A stretch of 64,000 nucleotides of DNA from Vibrio sp. CDRSL-10 TSBA (GTDB lineage Bacteria > Pseudomonadota > Gammaproteobacteria > Enterobacterales > Vibrionaceae): positions 1,736,001-1,800,000 of the forward strand of contig CP155566.1 of the NCBI GenBank assembly GCA_039696685.1. Reading direction: 5' to 3'. Position 1 is the stretch's first letter. Each line of letters starts with the position of its first letter. Both the position numbers and the translations under genes were made by a program. The notes beneath the pieces are model-generated. The model had not been told where the DNA came from. It saw only the letters and a list, made by a program, of their open reading frames with translations, and ran no database searches. Of this stretch, positions 48,197-59,229 are shown one piece after another.

Positions 48197-49394
48197 TTAG
48201 CCAAATGTGATGGTTTGCGCAGGGACGCGAACCCAGCCTTCCATCAAAATACGTGCACTGCGACTCATCACGGCTTTCTCGACCACCCAGCCTTGTTCGG
48301 TCTGAGCGGCGCTGGCGCCGACTTTGAGCGTTCCGGACGGATGACCAAAGGTCACCGACTGCTTTTCACCGCCTCCGGCCGCTAAATTGACCAGAGTCCC
48401 CGGCACACAGGCCGCGGCGGCGATTGCTACTGCTGCAGTGCCCATCATGGCGTGGTGCAATTTGCCCATCGACAAAGCGCGTACCAGCACATCAATTTCT
48501 TCGGCCTGTACTGTTTTACCACTGGAAGCATGATAGGTTTGCGGCGCCGCGACAAAGGCCACTTTCGGCGTGTGCTGGCGCGCCTTCGCCTGTTCCAGCT
48601 CGCTGATAAGCCCCATCTTGAGTGCGCCGTGCGCGCGAATGGTTTCAAACATCGCCAGTGCTTTTTCATCACTATTGATGTCATCCTGCAGCTCAGTACC
48701 GCGGTAGCCAATCGATGCAGCATCGACAAAAATGGTCGGAATACCGGCGTTGATAAGGGTCGCGTTTAAGGTGCCGATGCCGGGCACGTCAAGATCGTCC
48801 ACCAGGTTACCGGTCGGGAAACATGGCGCCGTCGCTGTCGGCCGGGTCAACAAAATCAACCTGAATTTCAGCCGCCGGGAATGTCACCCCGTCGAGCTCA
48901 AACTCTCCGGTTTCCTGCACCATGCCGTTAACGATGGGTACATGCACCACGATGGTTTTGCTGATGTTGACCTGCCACACCCGCACCGCGACCACGCCAT
49001 TGTGCGGAATCCGCGCCGGATCGACATAACCGGCGTGAATCGCAAACGGGCCGATCGCGGCCGACAAATTGCCGCAGTTACCGCTCCAGTCGACAAACGG
49101 CTGGTCAATCGATACCTGACCGAACAGGTAATCCACATCGTGATCCGGTTGAGTGCTGAGGCTGACAATCACACTTTTGCTGGTGCTGGACGTTGCCCCG
49201 CCCATGCCGTCAATCTGTTTGCCGTATGGATCCGGGCTGCCGATGACACGCAGCAGCAACTCATCGCGCGCCGGGCCCGGGCTTTGCGCCGCCTCTGGTA
49301 AGTCTTCTAAACGGAAGAAAACCCCTTTGCTGGTTCCGCCGCGCATATACGTCGCTGGCACTTTGATTTGTGAAGGAATGCTGACATTGCTCAT
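48197..49394 (-). CDS. prpF: 2-methylaconitate cis-trans isomerase PrpF (one frameshift in this sequence)
   Basis: Isomerises the AcnD product so that the standard aconitase can continue the cycle. The start MSNVSIPSQIKVPATYMRGG TSKGVFF carries the family signature (MRGGTSKG). The frame breaks at GGG 48816-48818: dropping one base gives DGAMFPTGNLVDDLDVPG. The corrected length is about 398 aa, normal. It begins 12 nt after acnD, and the pair is the usual replacement for PrpD. Confidence 0.9.
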
Positions 49395-49406
49395 TATTTT
49401 ACTCCC

Positions 49407-52005
49407 TTAACCAGCCAGAAAATCTTGCGCGAAACGCTGCAACACGCCGCCGGCGTTGTACACGTGCACTTCATCGGCAGTATCAAGACGGCAGATGACC
49501 GGCACATCGAGTTTTTCGCCGTTTTGGCGCGTAATAACCAGTGCCAGCTCCGCGCCGGGTTTAATGTCGCCAACTACGTCATACAGTTCAGAGCCATCCA
49601 GTTCTAACGTCAGGCGGGTGACACCCGGTTTAAACTGCAGCGGCAGGACGCCCATGCCGACCAAATTGGTACGGTGAATACGCTCAAATCCTTCTGCGAC
49701 AATCGCTTCTACCCCGGCCAGACGCACGCCTTTGGCGGCCCAGTCACGGGAAGAACCCTGACCGTAATCGGCACCCGCGACAATGATCAGCGGCTGTTTA
49801 CGCTGCATGTAGGTTTCGATTGCTTCCCACATGCGGGTCACTTTGCCTTCCGGTTCGATACGCGCCAGTGAGCCCTGTACCACTTCGCCGTTCTCTTTGA
49901 CCATTTCGTTAAACAGTTTCGGGTTGGCGAACGTCGCACGCTGCGCCGTCAGGTGGTCACCACGGTGGGTGGCGTAAGAGTTAAAGTCCTCTTCCGGCAC
50001 GCCCATTTTGGTCAGGTATTCCCCGGCGGCGCTGCTGGCCATGATGGCGTTGGACGGAGACAGATGGTCCGTGGTGATGTTGTCACCGACCACGGCCAGC
50101 GGACGCATGCCCTTAAGGGTACGCTCTCCGGCCAGAGCACCTTCCCAGTATGGCGGACGGCGGATATAAGTACTCATCGGACGCCAGTCATACAACGGCG
50201 CACTGGTTTGCTGCTGATCGTCGAGTTTGAACATCTGAATATAAACCTGCTTAAACTGCTCCGGTTTAACAAATTCACCCACGACCGCGTCGATCTCTTC
50301 ATCGCTTGGCCAGATGTCATTGAGATAAATCGGTTTTCCGTTGGCATCGCTGCCGAGCGCATCACGCTCAATATCGAAGCGGATGGTCCCCGCCAGCGCG
50401 TAAGCCACCACCAGCGGCGGTGAAGCAAGAAACGCTTGTTTCGCATACGGATGGATGCGGCCGTCAAAGTTACGGTTGCCGGACAAAACGGCGGTGGCGT
50501 AGAGATCACGTTCGATGATCTCCTGCTGGATATTCGGGTCCAGTGCGCCGCTCATCCCGTTACAGGTGGTGCAGGCGTACGCCACAATTCCAAATCCGAG
50601 CTTTTCCAGTTTCCGGCAGCAGGTTGGCTTCCTGCAGGTAAAGCTTGGCCACTTTCGAACCTGGTGCAAAGGAGCTTTTCACCCAGGGTTTACGCACCAG
50701 TCCCAATTGGTTCGCTTTTTTGGCCAGCAAACCGGCCGCCACTACGTTACGCGGGTTACTGGTGTTGGTGCATGAGGTGATGGCCGCGATGATGACCGCG
50801 CCATCGGGTAATTCACCCTCTTTCTGTTCCCATTGCCCGGCAATACCACGTTGCGCCAGTTGGGATGTCGGCAGGCGACGATGCGGGTTGGACGGGCCGG
50901 CCAGGTTGCGCTCGACGGAAGAGAGATCAAATTCCAGCACGCGCTCATACTCAGCATTGGCCAGATCATCGGCCCACAAGCCGGTCTGTTTGGCATACTG
51001 CTCAACCAGTTCGACCTGCTCGGCGTCACGACCGGTCAGTTTGAGGTAGTTGATGGTCTGTTCATCGATATAGAACATCCCGGCGCTGGCACCGTATTCC
51101 GGTGTCATATTGGAAATGGTCGCGCGGTCACCGATGGTAAGATCTTTCGCCCCTTCGCCAAAGAATTCCAAATAGGCCGACACCACGCGCTGCGCGCGCA
51201 AAAACTCGGTGATGGCCAGCACGATATCGGTCGCGGTAATGCCCGGTTTACGTTTACCGGTCAGCTTGACGCCGACAATATCCGGCAGTCGCATCATCGA
51301 CGGACGGCCCAGCATCACGGTTTCTGCTTCCAGACCACCGACGCCGATGGCGATCACGCCCAGCGCATCGACATGCGGGGTATGGCTGTCGGTGCCGACA
51401 CAGGTATCAGGAAACGCCACTCCGTCTTTGAGTTGCACCACCGGCGACATTTTCTCCAGGTTAATCTGGTGCATAATGCCGTTACCGGCCGGGATCACGC
51501 TGACGTTTTTAAACGCGGTTTTACACCATTCGATGAAGTGAAAACGGTCTTCGTTGCGGCGATCTTCAATCGCGCGGTTTTTCTCAAACGCATCGGCTTC
51601 AAAACCGGCGTGCTCAACCGCCAGTGAATGGTCAACGATCAGTTGGGTTTCCACCACCGGGTTGACTTTGGCCGGGTCACCGCCCTGATCCGCAATCGCA
51701 TCGCGCAGGCCGGCTAAATCGACCAGTGCTGTCTGGCCAAGAATGTCATGACACACGACCCGGGCCGGATACCAGGGGAAATCGAGGTCGCGCTTACGCT
51801 CAATCAGCTGTTTGAGCGCATCGGGCAGTAAACCGGGGTCGCAACGGCGTACCAGGTTTTCGGCCAGCACGCGCGAGGTGTAAGGTAAGGTGTCGTAAGC
51901 TCCGGGAGAGAGTTCGTTGACTGCTTGCCGGGCATCATAGTAGCTGATTTGACTCGCGTAGCTGTTACTAATACCGGGCAGCGTTTTTCTGTACTCGCTG
52001 TTCAT
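49407..52005 (-). CDS. acnD: 2-methylcitrate dehydratase AcnD (Fe/S-dependent; one frameshift in this sequence)
   Basis: Aconitase-family enzyme that dehydrates 2-methylcitrate. [4Fe-4S] ligand cysteines are in ITSCTNTSNPRNV and YACTTCNGMSG. VGTDSHTPHVDALG and DYGQGSSRDWAAKG (substrate binding) are intact. The frame breaks at TTT 50610-50612 (a GAAAC context on the coding strand): removing one base restores NLLPELEKLGFGIVAYAC. Starting at 52005 (MNSEYRKTLPG) gives about 865 aa, the AcnD size. Confidence 0.9.
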
Positions 52006-52197
52006 AGAATCCATCCAAATGTCGACAGGCTCCGGCCTGACTTCTTGGGCCTGCACAGCGGTGCGACCAACTGACACTCTTTTACAGGCAGTCAGTCACA
52101 ATCAACGCCATGCAGAAAATTAGGCGTTGTCACCCCGCCGGCAGTGCTGTCTGTTTACACAGCAAGCCGTTAGCAGAACAAGGTGACAACGTCACTG

Positions 52198-53343
52198 TTA
52201 GCCGCGTTTTTCGATCGGCAACCAATCCTGATGCTCCGGGCCGGTGTAATCGGCGCTCGGGCGAATGATGCGGTTGTTGGCGCGCTGTTCATACACGTGC
52301 GCAGCCCAGCCGGTTAAGCGGCTCATCACGAAAATCGGCGTAAACAACTTGGTCGGAATGCCCATAAAATGGTAGGCCGAAGCGTGGAAGAAATCGGCGT
52401 TACAAAACAGGCCTTTTTCACGTTTCATTACCGCTTCAACCCGCTCGGACACCGCATAAAGATGCGTATCACCAACCTGCTCGGACAAAGCTTTTGACCA
52501 GCGTTTGATCAGCGCATTACGCGGGTCGCTCTCGCGGTAAATCGCATGACCAAAGCCCATGATCTTATCTTTGTTGTCCAGCATACGCAGAATATTCTGC
52601 TCGGCTTCATCGGGCGTTTTCCAATCCTGAATCATCTCCATTGCCGCTTCATTCGCTCCGCCATGCAGCGGCCCGCGTAAGGTACCAATCGCACCGGTCA
52701 CACAGGAATGAAGATCGGACAGCGTCGATGCACAAACGCGCGCAGTGAAGGTTGAAGCGTTAAATTCATGTTCGGCATAAAGGATCAGCGAGCAATGCAT
52801 CACCTGCTTGAACAGTTCGCTTGGCGCTTCGCCGGTCAGCATTTTCAGGAAGTAGCCACCAATACAGGATTCGCTGGTGTCTTCGGTATCGATGCGCACG
52901 CCATCATGGCTGAAACGATACCAGTAGCAGATAATGGCCGGGAACAGTGCCAGCATGCGCTCGGTCGCTGCCTGCTGCTGAGAGAAGTCCGCTTCGGTTT
53001 CCAGGTTACCCAGCATAGAGCAACCGGTGCGCATTACATCCATCGGATGCGCGTCAGCCGGAATCCGTTCCAGCACCTCTTTCAGCGCTTGTGGCAGTCC
53101 GCGCAGACCAATCAGGCGGGTTTTGTACTGATCGAGCTCCGCCTGGGTCGGCAGATGCCCGACCAGCAGCAGATGAGCCACCTCTTCGAACTGAGCGTTG
53201 TTGGCCAGATCCGTAATATCATAACCACGATAAGTCAGACCGGTTCCGGTTTTTCCGACCGTACATAAAGCGGTGCTTCCGGCGCTTTGCCCACGCAGGC
53301 CAGCTCCACCCAGCTCTCCTTTTTTATGTAAGGAATTAGACAT
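52198..53343 (-). CDS. prpC: 2-methylcitrate synthase
   Basis: Condenses propionyl-CoA with oxaloacetate. 381 aa, the citrate-synthase fold with catalytic residues in LHGGANEAAMEM and FGHAIYRESDPRN, and SADYTGPEHQDW near the C-terminus. It begins MSNSLHKKGELGGAGLRGQS with AAGGAG upstream. A spacer of 187 bp separates it from prpB and a similar one from acnD. Confidence 0.93.
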   Translation of the reverse strand: MSNSLHKKGELGGAGLRGQSAGSTALCTVGKTGTGLTYRGYDITDLANNAQFEEVAHLLLVGHLPTQAELDQYKTRLIGLRGLPQALKEVLERIPADAHPMDVMRTGCSMLGNLETEADFSQQQAATERMLALFPAIICYWYRFSHDGVRIDTEDTSESCIGGYFLKMLTGEAPSELFKQVMHCSLILYAEHEFNASTFTARVCASTLSDLHSCVTGAIGTLRGPLHGGANEAAMEMIQDWKTPDEAEQNILRMLDNKDKIMGFGHAIYRESDPRNALIKRWSKALSEQVGDTHLYAVSERVEAVMKREKGLFCNADFFHASAYHFMGIPTKLFTPIFVMSRLTGWAAHVYEQRANNRIIRPSADYTGPEHQDWLPIEKRG

Positions 53344-53530
53344 GTTGAACTCCTTTTCTGGCTGCGCTCCGGCTCCTGTACGGAGCGACCTCTTTCGGGT
53401 CTGCTTATGCTCGTAAGCGCAGCGGTTTCACGTTATTGGTTAGGCCCTTATTCAGGCGCTGTCTTTTATGCTTAACTTTATTTCCTTGGGCTTCCCGCTG
53501 TTTAAGTGATGAACTCAGTCAGTTCCGCAC

Positions 53531-54436
53531 TTAACCCTGCGAGGATTGATCAGAAAACAGCTGATCCAGCTTGTCTTCGTAATCATGGTAATTCAGGTAA
53601 CCATACAGCTCTTTACGGGTCTGCATCTTATCGAGCAATGACTCCTGATTGCCGTGTTCAAGCAGATGGCTGTACACCATTTCGGCCGCCTTGTTCATGG
53701 CACGGAACGCACTGAGCGGATAGAGCACCATGTCGACATTAGACGCAGCCAGCTGCTCACAACTGTACAGCGGGGTTTGGCCGAACTCGGTAATGTTGGC
53801 CAGAATCGGCACTTTCTTACCGGTCGCTGCGTGCAGCGCGGTGGAAAACTGTTCGTACTGCTTCAGCTCGGTCATCGCTTCCGGGAAAATCATGTCAGCG
53901 CCCGCTTCCACGCAAGCAATCGCGCGCTCAATTGCACTGTCCATGCCTTCCACGGCCAGCGCGTCAGTGCGGGCCATAATGACAAACTCCGGGTTATCAC
54001 GCGCATCAACCGCGGCTTTGACCCGATCCATCATCTCCTGCTGGCTGACAATCGCTTTATTGGGACGATGACCACAACGCTTCTGCGCCACCTGATCTTC
54101 CATATGCACCGCAGCAGCCCCGGCTTTTTCCATCGCTTTGATGGTGCGGGCGATATTGAACGCGCCGCCAAAACCAGTATCGATATCGACTAACAGTGGT
54201 AAATCACAGGCATTGGTGATGCGCTCAACATCCACCAGCACATCGTTAAGCGTCGTGATCCCGAGATCAGGCAGGCCATATGACGCATTGGCAATACCGC
54301 CACCGGACAGATAAATCGCCTGATGACCCAGTTTTTTCGCCATCATGGCGCAGTATGGGTTAATCGTGCCGACAATCTGCAGCGGATGGTTGGTTTGAAT
54401 GGCGAGCCTGAACTTCGCACCCGGACTTAAGCTCAT
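53531..54436 (-). CDS. prpB: 2-methylisocitrate lyase
   Basis: Cleaves 2-methylisocitrate to pyruvate and succinate. 301 aa from the ATG at 54436 (AAGGAG upstream; a longer frame to 54481 is rejected). The isocitrate-lyase family core [17 protein letters not shown] (Mg-binding Asp) and the active-site loop [10 protein letters not shown] (Cys) are seen. Separated by 10 nt from the regulator gene. Confidence 0.93.
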   Translation of the reverse strand: MSLSPGAKFRLAIQTNHPLQIVGTINPYCAMMAKKLGHQAIYLSGGGIANASYGLPDLGITTLNDVLVDVERITNACDLPLLVDIDTGFGGAFNIARTIKAMEKAGAAAVHMEDQVAQKRCGHRPNKAIVSQQEMMDRVKAAVDARDNPEFVIMARTDALAVEGMDSAIERAIACVEAGADMIFPEAMTELKQYEQFSTALHAATGKKVPILANITEFGQTPLYSCEQLAASNVDMVLYPLSAFRAMNKAAEMVYSHLLEHGNQESLLDKMQTRKELYGYLNYHDYEDKLDQLFSDQSSQG

Positions 54437-54446
54437 GGGATTCTCC

Positions 54447-55142
54447 TTAATCTTGGGCTTCGTTTTGAATCTGTTTTTCAATCAGGCGCCGGCTACCGGA
54501 AATGTGGCGGCGCATCAGCATTTCTGCCAGCTCTTCATCGCGGTTGCGAATCGCCTGCAGAATAAATTTGTGTTCTTCCAGTGCTTCCACCGGACGGGAA
54601 TGGGAACGGGGTGACTGGTAACGGTACATGCGCAGCAGGTGATACAACTCATCACACAGCAGCGCGATCAACTGGGAGTTACGACTGGCTTTGATAATGC
54701 GGTAATGGAAGTCGAAATCACCCTGCTGGTGAAAGTAAGAGGCGCCGTCGACCTGATCGATGTGTTCGGAATGTGTCGACAATACCGTTTCCAGCCCGGC
54801 CAGTTCGATTTCGGTGATATTACGGGCCGCCAGACGTGCTGCCATGCCTTCCAGCGCTTCACGCACCGCGTACAGCTCGAGCAGTTTGTCGGTCGAAAAC
54901 TGAATCACGCGCGCACCGACGTGCGGAATGCGTTCAATCAGCCCGAGCCCTTCCACGCGCATCAGCGCTTCACGCAGCGGGCCGCGGCTGACCTGAAAGC
55001 GCTTGGCCAGTTCCGGCTCAGAAATCTTACTGCCCGGTGCCATCTTGCCTTCTACGATCGCCTCAATCAGAAACTCGGTCAAACTCTCTGATTTGGTGTG
55101 TTCTTTTTCGCCGTTTACGCGTTTGCTTAATTCGCTGTTCAT
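54447..55142 (-). CDS. prpR: GntR family (FCD) regulator of the propionate operon
   Basis: 231 aa from the ATG at 55142. An N-terminal winged helix ([20 protein letters not shown] followed by [15 protein letters not shown]) is joined to an FCD effector domain ([20 protein letters not shown]; metal/ligand residues in [13 protein letters not shown] and MRRHISGS). It is the first gene of the operon and lies 10 nt before prpB. Twin palindromes upstream are its likely operators. The symbol is used in the sense of the GntR-type PrpR of Vibrio/Shewanella, not the sigma-54 activator of E. coli. Confidence 0.85.
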   Translation of the reverse strand: MNSELSKRVNGEKEHTKSESLTEFLIEAIVEGKMAPGSKISEPELAKRFQVSRGPLREALMRVEGLGLIERIPHVGARVIQFSTDKLLELYAVREALEGMAARLAARNITEIELAGLETVLSTHSEHIDQVDGASYFHQQGDFDFHYRIIKASRNSQLIALLCDELYHLLRMYRYQSPRSHSRPVEALEEHKFILQAIRNRDEELAEMLMRRHISGSRRLIEKQIQNEAQD

Positions 55143-55214
55143 CTTGTCATCTTCTTCACTGGGTGTAGTAAAACAAGTCCACACCAAAGGTATGAGATTA
55201 AGATAGACGATCAG

Positions 55215-55247
55215 ATTGTCGACAATCAAGTAAATTGTCGACAATTT
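55215..55247. promoter_or_regulatory. Twin palindromic operators for the GntR regulator
   Basis: ATTGTCGACAAT occurs at 55215-55226 and again at 55234-55245, the second extended to AAATTGTCGACAATTT; spacing 19 bp. They lie 70-100 bp before the prpR start. The symmetry fits GntR/FCD dimers. Confidence 0.8.
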
Positions 55248-55292
55248 AGACTAAGGTATTACGCAGTGGGAAGCTGGACGTGATATGAGACA

Positions 55293-55454
55293 CTAAAGTG
55301 TAAAGAATGACTGATATTTCTTGGGTGTTAATGCGATTCTGCTTTTAAAACTACGCTGAAAATGGGCTTGATCAGCAAAGCCCAACGCCAGCGAGGTGTC
55401 GACAATTGACATATCCGCTCCATAAGTCACTCCATAGGTAAGTAACGCACTCTC
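55293..55454 (-). pseudogene. Remnant of an AraC family regulator (C-terminal HTH)
   Basis: A 53-codon open stretch reads TYGADMSIVDTSLALGFADQ followed by AHFQRSFKSRIALTPKKYQ, the second helix-turn-helix of AraC-type proteins, then a stop. An in-frame TGA precedes it at 55455-55457, and no upstream AraC sequence is seen, so this is a gene fragment. It contains a half operator (GTCGACAAT) within its codons. Confidence 0.6.
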
Positions 55455-55679
55455 TCACCGTGAACTTTATGAACAAAACCGTTTTTATGACCAATAATAT
55501 TTTTATCGCCGTTTTAAAGACAAGTTGTTAACACTCTCTTAACCTCTGTTCACACCTTAGCAAACCTCTGTCCTGCTAAATCAATCGCCAGCCCTGCAGT
55601 TTCGACTGGCACAGATAAAGAAACATAACGATAAGCGTCATTTGATCCGAATGATGCGACCACATAAGGAAACGTGAAC

Positions 55680-56651
55680 ATGTTGAAGCATTTCAAACCG
55701 ACCCTGGCAGCTTCGCTGCTGGCTGCCGCTTTCTCTTTCTCCTCTTTTGCCGCTGATCTGGAAAAAATCCACTTCCTGATCCCAGGTGGTGCTGGTGGTG
55801 GTTGGGATATGACCGCCCGCGGTACCGGTGACGTACTGATGAAAACGCATCTGATCGAAAATGTCTCTTATCAAAACCTTTCCGGCGGTGGCGGCGGTAA
55901 AGCCATTGCACACCTTATTGAGACTGCCGATCGCCAGGAAGATACCCTGATGGTCAACTCGACCCCTATTGTTGTGCGCTCACTGTCCGGCATTTTCCCG
56001 CAATCGTTCCGCGACCTGACGCCTGTCGCTGCCACAGTATCTGACTACGGCGCTCTGGTGGTAGCCGGTGATTCCAAATTCGACAACTGGCAACAAGTGG
56101 TTGATGAATTCAAACAGAACCCGCGTAAAGTGAAAATAGCCGGTGGCTCTGCCCGCGGCAGTATGGACCACCTGGTCGCAGCGGCGGCATTCAAAGGCCA
56201 AGGTCTGAATCCGAATGAAGTGCGCTACATCGCTTACGATGCAGGCGGTAAAGCGATGGCAGCCCTATTGTCCGGCGAGACTCAGGTGCTCTCAACCGGT
56301 CTGGGTGAAGTGCTGGAGATGTCTAAAACCGGTCAGGTGAAGATCCTTGCCATTACGGCGCCTAAACGCCTCGATGTCGCACCGAATATTCCGACCCTGA
56401 CTGAATATGACAACCCGACTGTGTTTGCCAACTGGCGTGGTTTCTTTGCAGCACCGGGCGTGAGTCAGGAAAAAATTGATGAGTGGAACGTTGCGCTGAA
56501 GAAAATGTTCGAAACTGACGAGTGGAAAGTCGTCCGTGACCGTAACGGCTGGATCGACAGCTATAAAGCAGACAAAGACTTCTACGCTTTCCTGGAAGAG
56601 CAGGAAAAGCAGATGGGCGACCTGATGCGTGAACTGGGCTTTCTTAAGTAA
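55680..56651 (+). CDS. tctC: Tripartite tricarboxylate transporter substrate-binding protein TctC
   Basis: Periplasmic receptor of a TTT-type Na+-symport system. Signal peptide MLKHFKPTLAASLLAAAFSF and cleavage at FAADLEK; then IHFLIPGGAGGGWDMTARGTG, the ligand-binding loop of the family, and GSARGSMDHLVAAAAF. 323 aa. Start at 55680 chosen for AAGGA spacing. It is divergent from prpR across 537 bp. A gap of about 236 bp separates it from tctB. Confidence 0.9.
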   Translation: MLKHFKPTLAASLLAAAFSFSSFAADLEKIHFLIPGGAGGGWDMTARGTGDVLMKTHLIENVSYQNLSGGGGGKAIAHLIETADRQEDTLMVNSTPIVVRSLSGIFPQSFRDLTPVAATVSDYGALVVAGDSKFDNWQQVVDEFKQNPRKVKIAGGSARGSMDHLVAAAAFKGQGLNPNEVRYIAYDAGGKAMAALLSGETQVLSTGLGEVLEMSKTGQVKILAITAPKRLDVAPNIPTLTEYDNPTVFANWRGFFAAPGVSQEKIDEWNVALKKMFETDEWKVVRDRNGWIDSYKADKDFYAFLEEQEKQMGDLMRELGFLK

Positions 56652-56887
56652 CGATTTAAGTAAGGTGCTTAATTAACTGAAGCTTCGTCACTTTCCAGAA
56701 GCAGGGATGGGCTGACACCAGTCACACGTCCCACACTTTCGCCGCAGACAAGCCCGCTATGACTCCTTTGTTTATGGGCTTGATTTGACTAGCAGCAGAT
56801 CATTCCCGATTTGAGTTTATCTTGTTGTTAACTCTTGCTTGTCTGCGGCCTTTTCTTTACCGCAATCCTGTTGCCATGGAGTTGGAT

Positions 56888-57385
56888 ATGTCGGACCTGC
56901 CAACCAAAATTTTCAGCAAGGAAAACTTACTGTGCCGCGACCGCGTCGGCGCCATGATTTTTCTTGTACTCAGCCTGTGCTACGGCTACCAAACCACTAA
57001 CATTCCTATGTTTCCCGGTGATGAATACGAACCGTTCACCGCCCGGACTTTACCTATTCTGCTGACTTATGCCGGTGTCGGGCTCTCTTTGTTACTGCTT
57101 GTGATGGGTCAACCGGATAACAAGAGCGGCGCCGTGATGAGCTTCAACTGGAAACTGCTGATTGGCTTTCTGGTGCTGATGGCTCTGTACGGTGTTGGCC
57201 TGACCTATCTTGGCTTCGTACTGGCGACCGGCTTTTTCCTGCTGGCGGGCTTTTACATTCTGGGTGAACGGCGCAAGGCGGTGCTGTTTGGCGCTTCATT
57301 CCCGTTTGTGATCGCCTTCTATTTACTGCTGACCGAAGGTCTGGATGTGTATCTGGAACCGGGTCTGATTTTCACTCTTTGGTAG
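56888..57385 (+). CDS. tctB: Tripartite tricarboxylate transporter small membrane subunit TctB
   Basis: 165 aa from the ATG at 56888 (GGAG 8 nt upstream; longer frames lack a site). Four hydrophobic segments, with YEPFTARTLPILLTYAGV near the N-terminus typical of TctB. It precedes tctA by 9 nt. Confidence 0.87.
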   Translation: MSDLPTKIFSKENLLCRDRVGAMIFLVLSLCYGYQTTNIPMFPGDEYEPFTARTLPILLTYAGVGLSLLLLVMGQPDNKSGAVMSFNWKLLIGFLVLMALYGVGLTYLGFVLATGFFLLAGFYILGERRKAVLFGASFPFVIAFYLLLTEGLDVYLEPGLIFTLW

Positions 57386-57394
57386 GAACGGATT

Positions 57395-58940
57395 ATGCTA
57401 GACGGAATTTTTCAGGGCCTGACCACAGCGGTCATGCCATTTAACCTGCTGATGGTGATTGTCGGCTGTTTTGTCGGTACCTTCATCGGTATGCTGCCTG
57501 GTCTGGGCCCAATTTCAGCCATTGCGCTGATGATCCCGATCACTTACGGCCTGGAACCTTCTTCCGGCCTGATTTTGATGGCCGGGGTTTACTACGGCGC
57601 GATTTTCGGTGGGTCAACTTCATCCATTTTAATCAATGCCCCTGGCTGTTCGTCCACGGTTGTCACCGCTTTTGATGGCTATCCGATGGCGCAGAAAGGT
57701 CAGGCGGGTAAAGCCCTGGCACTGGCGGCCTACGCATCATTTACCGGCGGGACGATTTCCGCTGTCATGCTGCTGGTTGCCGCTCCGGCGCTGGCTCAGG
57801 TATCACTCAGCTTCCAGTCAGCGGACTATTTCGCCCTGATGCTGCTTGGCCTGTCTGCCGTTGCCGCTTTTGCAGGCAAAGGTCAGGTAATTAAAGCCTG
57901 GATGATGACGATTCTTGGCCTGATGCTGTCAACAGTCGGCATTGATAAAGGCGTGGGCGTCGAGCGTTTCACCTTTGGCCTGACTGACCTGATGGACGGT
58001 TTCAGCTTCCTGTTGCTGGCGATGGCGACGTTCGCGCTGGGTGAAACCCTGATGGGCATTCTTAAGCCTGACGCCGATACCCGTGATGAGGAAAACAGCA
58101 AGCTGAGCAATATAGGCAGTATGAAAGTAACCAGAGAAGAAGTGCGTGAGGCCGCTCCGGTCACCATTCGCTCCTCTATCCTTGGTTTCTTTACCGGCGT
58201 TTCTGCCGGGTGCCGGGGCGACGATCGCCGCCTTCCTGAGCTACGGTATGGAGCGCAACCTGGCGCCCAAAGCCAAACGTGAAGAGTTTGGTCACGGCTC
58301 ACTGCGCGGTCTGGTGGCTCCTGAGTCTGCTAACAACGCAGCATCAAGCGGCTCGTTTGTACCACTGCTGACGCTGGGTATTCCTGGCTCAGGGACGACA
58401 GCTATCATGCTCGGTGCGCTGCTGGCTTATGGTATTCAGCCGGGCCCGCGCCTGTTTGTTGACCATCCGGATGTGTTCTGGTCTGTGATCATCTCAATGT
58501 ACGTGGGCAATATCGTGCTGCTGATCCTGAACCTGCCGCTGATCCCGTATATTTCGAAACTGCTCGCGGTGCCAAGAACCGTACTGTTGCCGATGATTCT
58601 GTTCTTCTCTATCACCGGCGTGTATCTGGTCTCGTTCAACACCATGGATGTGTTTATCATGTTGCTGGTGGCGATGGGTGCAATAGCTCTGCGCCTGGCG
58701 AATTTCCCGCTGGCCCCTCTGCTGCTGGGCTTTATTCTCGGTGGCCTGATGGAAGAGAATCTGCGCCGTGCGCTGATGATTTCTGATGGTGAACTGACCT
58801 TCCTGTGGGAGCGTCCGATTACTCTGGTCTTTACCGTTCTGTCGGTACTGATTCTGACCAGCCCGGTTATCGTCGCTGTGCTCAATAAACTGCGTCGTCC
58901 TAAAGCGGCCGACAGCCGCTCCGATAAAGTCGAGCAGTAA
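57395..58940 (+). CDS. tctA: Tripartite tricarboxylate transporter large membrane subunit TctA (one frameshift in this sequence)
   Basis: Large permease subunit with about eleven hydrophobic segments. FIGMLPGLGPISAIALMIPI and YYGAIFGGSTSSILINAPG are signature loops. The frame breaks at TTT 58200-58202 (GTTTC context): removing one T gives FFTGVLPGAGATIAAFLSYG, the second half of the pseudo-symmetric motif. About 514 aa in all. A terminator follows. Confidence 0.9.
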
Positions 58941-58966
58941 CAGAACAAAATCATGCTCTCTTTTCC

Positions 58967-58997
58967 AGCCCGGGTTTCCTCCCGGGCTTTTTATTTT
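58967..58997 (+). terminator. tctCBA terminator
   Basis: AGCCCGGG / CCCGGGCT stem with a TTTCCT loop followed by a T-rich tract. Confidence 0.85.
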
Positions 58998-59229
58998 ACC
59001 TGCCTTTTGTTTGAAAATTGCCCAGTCCTCTCCTGTCTAGTACAACCATCTCGTACAAGCCGAGTTAACATAGATAGTGTTAAACACAACACTTTGAGGC
59101 ACGAAGGGGATGATTCAAGGGCGTTATTTTCAAATTATTTTTGAAAGTGCTTTAAGTTGAGCCCTCTTTCACTTGTCACCGCAAACCGTTATCGTAGCGC
59201 TAAATTCGTTGTTCACCAGGAAAAGAAAC

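Noticed and set aside
55397..55405. Third prpR operator (GTCGACAAT)
   Set aside because: Only a half-site, and it falls within codons of the AraC remnant.
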